IMG/VR virus record: IMGVR_UViG_3300009419_000132
Location: 1 to 20,272 of that record
Length of the DNA stretch: 20,272 bases
Direction: 5' to 3' (one strand)
DNA from: a virus
In this document: in pieces, positions 15,901-20,272 of the stretch
Layout: every line of letters begins with the position of its first letter
Numbering within the stretch: the stretch's first letter is position 1
Notes under the pieces: model-generated
The model's input: only the letters and a program-made list of their open reading frames with translations
What the model was told of the DNA's origin: nothing
Databases searched by the model: none
Made by a program: the position numbers and the translations under genes

Positions 15901-18229
15901 AGATTATCAAATAACACCTGAAGAATATACAAAAAAGATTTGGAGAAGAATATCTAATAACTTACCTTATTTATTAAAACATAAAGGTACAGGTAGAGGT
16001 ATTAGAGCATTGATGAGTTGTTATGGTGTTCCTCAAAGTGCATTAACAATAATGGAATTTGGTGGACCAGCCGATAATAGATTAGCATCTGCTTCTTTAT
16101 TTACATACGAAACACAAAGTCCTACATTAGTATTTAATACTGATTCATATATTACAGCAAGTTGGAGTGGAAGTACAAAACCGCAATCAATTGAATTAGT
16201 AGTAAAACCTACATACGACACATCTATTAATTTAGTTAGTGGCAGTGGTTTTAAATTATACATTAATGGTGGGGTTGAATTTAATGGTAATGTTAATACA
16301 CAATATGGTACATTGGGATTAGATGTAGCCGGAGCAACCATATTTGAAACAGCACCATATACATTCTTTGATGGTAATTTCCACACCATATTATTAACTA
16401 AAGAATATGATGGTAGTAATTCGGACTTTACAATTTATTATGGATATGCAGAGAAAGATAGAGTTGTAAAGAAAGAAATTGAATATACATCCGCAGCAAA
16501 TAATGCTTGGGAAAGTGGCTCGCATATTTATATTGGTGGATTTAAAGGTGAATTGGATGAAGTTAAAATATGGAAATCAGCATTAAGTGCTTCTTTATTT
16601 GATATTCATTTGTTAGATAGTGAAAATATGATTGGTAATTATATTTCCGCATCAACAGAAGATTTATTGATAAGATTAGATTTCGAAAATCCACATCAAC
16701 TTTCCGGTTCTGTTATTGAAATCCAATCCGGTAGTGTAAAAGATTATATTAAAAACGTTGCACCTAATGTTATATTATCAAATGTTACAAGTAGTGTAAA
16801 ATATGGTGAAAGATTATTAGAAAGTGGATATGTTTCGTATGTTAGTGCAAGTGGATTTGATTCAGCCTCTCAATATAATACCGGTTCACATCAACATTGG
16901 AATTATTTATATAGAACAAAAGATTCAGCCGTTGAGTTACCAAACACAGGTGTAACAAGATTATCTAATAATAAGATTAGAATTGAAGGACAAGAATTAA
17001 TAGGCGATTTATCTCCAACAAAAAGAGTTACTAAAAAAGCATTTGATACGGCAGCAAATGATTCTAATAGATTAGGATTATTTTTCTCACCTAATAAAGA
17101 TTTAGATTTGAATATTGCAAAATCATTCGGTGGTGATGCAATTGATGATTACTTTGGTGACCCGGCAGATGAATATAATAACACTTACAAAGATTTAGAT
17201 AAATTAAGGAATTACTATTTTCAAAGAATTAATAATAGAAACATTTATGATTTTATTCGTTTAATTAAATACTACGATAAATCATTGTTTGTTAATATTA
17301 AACAAATGTTGCCTGCGAGAGTTAAAGCAACAACTGGTTTACTTATAGCTCCCCATTTTTTAGAAAGAAGTAAAGTTAAACATACTAAACCAACTGCTGA
17401 AAATACACAATTAGAAGGTGTAATTAGTGATACAACGATTACAACATTACATTCTACATTTGATACGTATGAAGGTGAGTTGAATTTATCCGAATCAATT
17501 GATGTGTTAAGTGGTGAATATAACACATATGAAGCAAGTATTTTAACCGAAGACGTTACTACAATAGCCGGTGAATTTAATACCTATGAAGTAACTATAA
17601 ATGATATTGTTGAAGATTTAGTTTCAGCAACATATGATACATACGAAGGCGTTATTGATTTTAGATTAACCGATCCTACTATATTAGCACAATATGATGT
17701 ATTTGGTGGTGCAACTATTATCGGTTTAGATGACAAATATAGTGATTATGGATTTAACACATATTTTAATAATGGTTATGGTAAATATCATTATGAAGAA
17801 AATGGTTCATTTAAATCTAAAGGTGTTAGAGCATTTTTAGTAACAAAACAAGATACTATCATAATACCAAGTGCAAGTATAGATGGTATTTATACAAATG
17901 TATTAACATCATCTTATCATAATGAATTAATTATACAAGATATTGGTGTGAGTGGAAGTTTAGCAAGTGATCCTAAAATAGTTGCAATAGCAACAGCTAG
18001 TGGATATTTACCATCACATTATATTTATAAAGGTGGAAAACATATTGGATTGCAAAATTTGTTTTATAGAGGAAGTAAAAATACATCTTATATTGCAAAT
18101 GGAACAACTGGTTCTTTAACTACAATAGATGGTAAATCTCCGGTTGAAGAGTTTGTAACTAATCCAACTGTTCTTAGAATTAATAAACAAGGTAGAAACA
18201 CAACTGAACCAATTTTGGAAGTTGATTAA
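12989..18229 (+). CDS. Giant baseplate/tail protein: gpI/gp7-like helical region, LamG-like domain and FDTYE repeats
   Basis: A 1746-residue structural protein. The N-terminus has a Gly run (29-35) and beta-rich segments that repeat in style through about residue 690 (several fibronectin- or Ig-like strands). Residues about 725-800 are helical (SAKERLTNFRYKKELAEYYE). Residues about 880-1025 are helical with YGINDELLYNYLQSLSWDAK and RRISNNLPYLLKHKGTGRGI, resembling P2 gpI/T4 gp7-type wedge proteins at the HKGT...GI...YG motif. Residues about 1045-1215 form a LamG/concanavalin-like jelly roll (SIELVVKP, FHTILLTKEY, HIYIGGFKGELDEVKIWKSA). Residues 1488-1595 hold six copies of a roughly 20-residue repeat around [FY][ND]TYE. 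The last 130 residues form another beta domain. It probably completes the wedge with gp6 and reaches toward the host surface; domain roles are inferred. Confidence 0.8.
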   Translation: MSLSDIYNRNQAGALYTPINDNTFDFTYGGGGGGGNTPPTVSTAPTFDVKLTLRNATAVPNVFTFDVQNRTYNENATVELNSNTLNDVLRVNPTARDNFQPTNRFEIVKKLIEKKILVKDVIDYQPYAFNLDPASSLFGGMGGNTGFSGLGFINTPIPSRPDLNKFTEISQIIKVNGVEVNEYDNNNLLLTSADYPLAANIVLDFKGTNKTIVTKVTQTYTRTQSIQFTSNYTNDTLYNEIEIEINSIDLTAGKVVNKLNTNGGELLLTNTIGKLNPVDISFKGFSAFTFRNLYWQYIDKIDTNTLNLAEFNSVNDTTLKLSADQFNRNIVVYLDVVPANAKLPNLTLKNNKIEQSILESVYDSKTESALIDIDLTIGNTDYVRIKTPYREFNQQLVATTATTNRITLDLKRDFLNNEGSFKVLLVPASNLYGDGSVSEVIVKLTKTFDTPIIDKLDYPTNVYIPSYTFGDVKFKVDFESTLADYILVYHSTENDNNILGKFGSKGSLILNYNELKNKQIKLPLDLLLVPYNDGTKVVRGETERLQITFSDAGIYVSTQDLKDNLFSAISKNLNLTLQTEEKYLSHIASFDKNDSQILISNWDTDLTTFTNFKRDELGNQVPDGQINKSVVLKLYEALPANITKNDVLWVSRLSSLPIIQKVIINSNPEDNTLPLRAPNFNIQTDYVKGQSTIYESYNDLILSGSFTSQQLVDKYLTENLVETAKINIDYSEFSNFVKYSSAKERLTNFRYKKELAEYYEDKIIFLSASYYETASVITLNDIETYTDKLSTLVSGFDGWEKSLVSGSVTFTADTASYQSFPGGRFNLFNGTSSFIDNGATYITDTNSTLQSWFVGTYDSASFYDDNNLSSLRNNIPLFISDDSENEEFLLFLDMIGNHFDIIHTYIKGMTEQRLISENNSYGINDELLYNYLQSLSWDAKNLNSNKQLWNYTFGQDGDGVNNFELNKIDDEDYQITPEEYTKKIWRRISNNLPYLLKHKGTGRGIRALMSCYGVPQSALTIMEFGGPADNRLASASLFTYETQSPTLVFNTDSYITASWSGSTKPQSIELVVKPTYDTSINLVSGSGFKLYINGGVEFNGNVNTQYGTLGLDVAGATIFETAPYTFFDGNFHTILLTKEYDGSNSDFTIYYGYAEKDRVVKKEIEYTSAANNAWESGSHIYIGGFKGELDEVKIWKSALSASLFDIHLLDSENMIGNYISASTEDLLIRLDFENPHQLSGSVIEIQSGSVKDYIKNVAPNVILSNVTSSVKYGERLLESGYVSYVSASGFDSASQYNTGSHQHWNYLYRTKDSAVELPNTGVTRLSNNKIRIEGQELIGDLSPTKRVTKKAFDTAANDSNRLGLFFSPNKDLDLNIAKSFGGDAIDDYFGDPADEYNNTYKDLDKLRNYYFQRINNRNIYDFIRLIKYYDKSLFVNIKQMLPARVKATTGLLIAPHFLERSKVKHTKPTAENTQLEGVISDTTITTLHSTFDTYEGELNLSESIDVLSGEYNTYEASILTEDVTTIAGEFNTYEVTINDIVEDLVSATYDTYEGVIDFRLTDPTILAQYDVFGGATIIGLDDKYSDYGFNTYFNNGYGKYHYEENGSFKSKGVRAFLVTKQDTIIIPSASIDGIYTNVLTSSYHNELIIQDIGVSGSLASDPKIVAIATASGYLPSHYIYKGGKHIGLQNLFYRGSKNTSYIANGTTGSLTTIDGKSPVEEFVTNPTVLRINKQGRNTTEPILEVD
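17450..17773 (+). repeat. About six 19-20-residue [FY][ND]TYE repeats in the giant structural gene
   Basis: The repeat core begins at residues 1491, 1511, 1530, 1549, 1569 and 1589 (FDTYE, YNTYE, FNTYE, YDTYE, YDVFG, FNTYF), a steady period of 19-20 residues. The DNA copies have diverged, so this is an old protein-level repeat. The form suggests a beta-solenoid or fibrous shaft. Confidence 0.75.
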
Positions 18230-18257
18230 AAATAATGTAAAGAAAAAATATTTTATA

Positions 18258-18265
18258 TATTTATA
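18258..18265 (+). promoter_or_regulatory. Promoter-like box TATTTATA upstream of the 18285 gene
   Basis: TATTTATA, preceded by A, is in the 55-base gap between the giant structural gene and the next gene, 19 bases before the ATG. This is the best-placed copy for a promoter with a short untranslated leader. The rest of the gap is A/T-only-like sequence with no Shine-Dalgarno sequence and no clear terminator hairpin. Confidence 0.5.
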
Positions 18266-18284
18266 AAAGAATAATAAACGAACT

Positions 18285-18911
18285 ATGGCATATTTAGATA
18301 ACACAACAATTACAGTAGATGCTATCCTTACAAAAAAAGGAAGAGAAAAATTAGCAGCAGGACAACCTTTAAACATTTCTCAATTTGCATTGGGTGATGA
18401 TGAAATCGATTACACATTATATGATGCAGCACATCCGAAGGGTTCTGCTTTCTATGATGCATCTATTTTAGCAACTCCAATCTTAGAAGCTAGTCCAGAT
18501 GAAACTCAAGCGTTAAAGTACAAATTAGTAACTTTACCAAAATCTACAACAAAAATACCACAAGTTTCTTTAAATGCAACTTCAATTGCAGCTAAAACAA
18601 CCGGTGGTCAATTTCCTATTAATCCATCTACTTCTCCAGCAGGAAATAAGAATGGTGGATATACAGCAGTATTAGGTAATAAGAATGCTGGTACTATTGT
18701 AGGGGAAGGATTAACAAATGTAAATACTACAACTACTACATTTAGTAATAGTGTAACTGCAACTGCAGAGGTAGTAAAAGGTTTAACATTTACATTTATA
18801 CCTAATAGTTCATTAACTTCAACAATAACAACAACTTTAACTATATTTGGTAACGAAACTGGTGGTAGTGTAACTATTCCGGTGACTGTTACATATGTAG
18901 CCGCAGTATAA
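18285..18911 (+). CDS. Virion structural protein with TKKGRE...FALGDDEIDY N-terminal domain
   Basis: A 208-residue protein. Residues 1-60 (ILTKKGREKLAAG, then ISQFALGDDEIDYTLYD) form a compact N-terminal module that I recall from structural proteins of marine tailed phages, unverified. Residues about 90-208 are Thr/Ser/Asn-rich beta strands (TAVLGNKNAG, TATAEVVKGLTFTFIPNSS, TTLTIFGNETGGSVTIPVTV) consistent with an Ig-like or fibre-like fold. There is no signal peptide, membrane helix or enzymatic motif. It follows the longest gap inside the structural cluster, preceded by a TATTTATA box, and is 18 bases upstream of the last full gene, so the two probably form one unit. A minor baseplate, fibre or decoration protein is the likeliest role, inferred from position. 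Confidence 0.75.
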   Translation: MAYLDNTTITVDAILTKKGREKLAAGQPLNISQFALGDDEIDYTLYDAAHPKGSAFYDASILATPILEASPDETQALKYKLVTLPKSTTKIPQVSLNATSIAAKTTGGQFPINPSTSPAGNKNGGYTAVLGNKNAGTIVGEGLTNVNTTTTTFSNSVTATAEVVKGLTFTFIPNSSLTSTITTTLTIFGNETGGSVTIPVTVTYVAAV

Positions 18912-18929
18912 TAAAAAAGAAACAATAAT

Positions 18930-20153
18930 ATGGCACAATTAGGATCAAATACTGGTACACAACTTACCAATGATATAGCAAATTATCTAACACAACAAAG
19001 GCAAGCTGCTAATGGTGCAATAGATACAACACAATTGGCTACTATTATTAACAATTACCTTACAACAGGTGAAAAGTTAGTAATGGAAACAGGAGTAACA
19101 ACTAACTCAGTATATAAAGTATTTAATACAACAGATATCGTTACTGCTAAAAATGAAATAGTAACAACCGGTATTTGGAGTAACGGAAGTGGTAGTTTAA
19201 CTGCATTTTTCACTAGCTCTACTGCAACAGCAGGTGGTAGTGGTTCTGCAACTGATGAGTATTACTATAATGTATATGCTTCATCTAATACGGGTTCTGC
19301 TCCAGTTGAATTTGCAGTATCTTATGGGCATATTACCGGTGGTGGTGCTACTGATTTGGCAACTGATGATAATTCAACCTTACCAACAAAAGCAACTTAC
19401 GCACAATATAGAGCATTATTAACTGATACTAATGAAACAAATTTCCGTTTCTATTCTGGTTCAACTGAAGATGCTTATAGTAGTAGTGATATTTACGTAA
19501 TTAATTTAAGTAGAGCTAATTATAGAGAAAGAATGGATGCTGGAAACTGGCAAATTACATTGACTGGTACAAGTGGTTCATTTACATTTATCGATAATAG
19601 TGGTGAGAAGTTTAATACTACAAATAGTGGTACAAACGAATTTAACATTGTTAGTGGTTCATTAAATTTAGGAACAAATACAGCAGCAACTATTAATTCA
19701 TATGTAGCAACTGATGGTAAAGGTTTTGGTAAATTCTATCCTGATTATGGTATATTAATATTCAATCCAACGGCATTAGCAACTACATTGGGTGCTCAAA
19801 CAATATTACCTACTACAACTACAACGGCTAATTCATTTAATCATATTAAATTATTTAATGCTATTAGTGGTGGTGGCGATTTTGAAGCAAGAAGAATTGA
19901 AAATGTATCAACAGCACATTACTTTGTAAGAGTTAATAATAGAGAATTTAACTATTCTAATAACCCTACATTTGTAACTGGTTCTCAAGGTGATTTCTAT
20001 AACGCAGCATTTACAACTGATCCTGTTGTTTATCCTACTACAATTGGATTATTCAACGATTCAAACGAATTGATTGCAGTAGCTAAAACATCTAAACCAA
20101 TCGCTAAATCATTTAGTAAAGAAGTATTGGTAAAAGTTAAATTAGATTTCTAA
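18930..20153 (+). CDS. Virion structural protein, baseplate/tail-associated, family resembling marine phage structural proteins
   Basis: A 407-residue protein. It has a short helical N-terminus (about 5-50), then a beta-rich body with VEFAVSYGHITGGG (122-135), ATYAQYRALLTDTNETNFRF, SSSDIYVINLSRANYRERMD and GNWQITLTG. The C-terminal third has GKFYPDYGILIFNPTAL, HYFVRVNNREFNYSNNPTF, YPTTIGLFNDSNELIAVAKT and the end KPIAKSFSKEVLVKVKLDF. From memory this whole pattern recurs in structural proteins of T4-like marine phages, but I cannot attach a T4 number; T4 gp8 also ends in a short hydrophobic strand with terminal F, which is weak evidence. It is the last gene before a strong terminator, closing the structural operon. 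Confidence 0.8.
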   Translation: MAQLGSNTGTQLTNDIANYLTQQRQAANGAIDTTQLATIINNYLTTGEKLVMETGVTTNSVYKVFNTTDIVTAKNEIVTTGIWSNGSGSLTAFFTSSTATAGGSGSATDEYYYNVYASSNTGSAPVEFAVSYGHITGGGATDLATDDNSTLPTKATYAQYRALLTDTNETNFRFYSGSTEDAYSSSDIYVINLSRANYRERMDAGNWQITLTGTSGSFTFIDNSGEKFNTTNSGTNEFNIVSGSLNLGTNTAATINSYVATDGKGFGKFYPDYGILIFNPTALATTLGAQTILPTTTTTANSFNHIKLFNAISGGGDFEARRIENVSTAHYFVRVNNREFNYSNNPTFVTGSQGDFYNAAFTTDPVVYPTTIGLFNDSNELIAVAKTSKPIAKSFSKEVLVKVKLDF

Positions 20154-20200
20154 GATATTGTTTGAAAGTATCGTAGAACAAAAATCAAACAACATAAAAC

Positions 20201-20233
20201 AAACCCAACCTTAAAAAAGTTGGGTTTTTGTTT
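20201..20233 (+). terminator. Rho-independent terminator at the end of the structural operon
   Basis: AAACCCAAC (20201-20209) pairs perfectly with GTTGGGTTT (20219-20227) around a nine-base A-rich loop, and is followed by a T-rich tract (TTGTTTATT). An outer AAAC/GTTT pair (20197-20200 with 20230-20233) can extend the stem across a two-base bulge. It lies 48 bases after the stop of the preceding gene, the expected place for the end of the transcript. Confidence 0.88.
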
Positions 20234-20240
20234 ATTAGAA

Positions 20241-20248
20241 TATTTATA
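20241..20248 (+). promoter_or_regulatory. Promoter-like box TATTTATA after the terminator
   Basis: TATTTATA, preceded by A, follows the terminator by a few bases and lies seven bases before an ATG at 20256. A box placed between a terminator and a new start fits a promoter for the next unit. The spacing to the ATG is short. Confidence 0.45.
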
Positions 20249-20255
20249 TTAGATT

Positions 20256-20272
20256 ATGTTAAAACAAATACC
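20256..20272 (+). CDS. Start of a downstream gene, cut by the window end
   Basis: ATG followed by codons for Leu-Lys-Gln-Ile and then the window edge. Only five codons are visible, so nothing can be said about the product. Its support is positional: it is the first ATG after the terminator and lies just behind the recurrent TATTTATA box. Confidence 0.3.

Noticed and set aside
16033-16389. Minus-strand open frame of about 118 codons
   Set aside because: Antisense to the LamG-like region of the giant gene, no motif and no upstream start signal.
16524-18029. Intragenic TATTTATA copies (for example 16525, 16904, 17887 and 18022)
   Set aside because: They fall inside continuous coding sequence, mostly encoding Tyr-Ile/Ile-Tyr pairs, and are at roughly the level expected by chance in AT-rich DNA.
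18608-18970. Minus-strand open frame of about 120 codons spanning two genes
   Set aside because: Antisense to two well-formed structural genes; Val-rich product with no domain, as expected from the complement of Thr/Asn-rich coding sequence.
19234-19422. Second + strand frame inside the last full gene
   Set aside because: Short hydrophobic frame overlapping a continuous conserved-looking protein; no independent ribosome-binding site.
20158-20192. Inverted repeat TTGTTTGA / TCAAACAA with a 19-base loop before the terminator
   Set aside because: Short A/T-rich arms and a long loop make a weak hairpin; no T tract follows, and the stronger hairpin just downstream explains termination.
1-20272. 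Search for tRNAs, CRISPR arrays, insertion sequences or defence systems
   Set aside because: No cloverleaf-like sequence, spaced identical repeats, transposase or known defence genes were seen; the window is almost wholly coding for phage structural proteins.

Overview
The window looks like part of a T4-like (contractile-tail) bacteriophage genome. Every convincing gene is on the + strand, genes are packed with 1-4 bp overlaps or gaps of a few bases, and the sequence is strongly AT-rich. The anchors are a gp55-like late sigma factor, a gp25-like baseplate protein, a gp6-like (baseplate J family) wedge protein and a gp5-like OB-fold/spike protein. Most starts lack a Shine-Dalgarno sequence and have A/T-rich leaders. 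That, with the AT bias, would fit a phage of Bacteroidota (for example marine or freshwater flavobacteria). The host is an inference; another AT-rich host cannot be excluded from the sequence alone.

Layout. 1-2684: a regulatory/accessory block with a small single-pass membrane protein, the late sigma factor, and a NodU/CmcH-type carbamoyltransferase whose start codon overlaps the sigma factor stop. 2719-5830: a small helical protein, the gp5-like hub/spike protein and a structural protein carrying a C-terminal M15 zinc peptidase. 5858-8785: a small unknown protein, the gp25-like sheath initiator/wedge protein and the gp6-like wedge protein. 8785-18229: four large structural proteins: a DNRLRE-like protein with a Ser-rich insertion, a coiled-coil protein, a protein with an SPSRTEIR motif, and a 1746-residue composite with a gpI/gp7-like helical region, a LamG-like domain and C-terminal repeats. 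18285-20153: two further structural proteins. 20154-20272: a strong intrinsic terminator, a promoter-like box and the first codons of another gene.

How it fits together. The sigma factor probably directs late transcription of the downstream virion genes. A 9-bp box, ATATTTATA (or one mismatch from it), sits in five of the few real intergenic gaps and is a candidate late promoter or start-associated element. It is the reverse complement of the T4 late box TATAAATA preserved in the gene direction, which makes its role uncertain. The baseplate block would supply the wedge (gp6, gp25 and probably the 1746-aa protein as a gp7/gpI counterpart), the central spike (gp5-like), a cell-wall-cutting peptidase in place of the T4 gp5 lysozyme domain, and carbohydrate-binding-type domains for host contact. 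The carbamoyltransferase could modify phage DNA, a glycan or a small molecule; its substrate cannot be read from the sequence. No tRNA, CRISPR array, transposase, integrase or replication origin was recognised.
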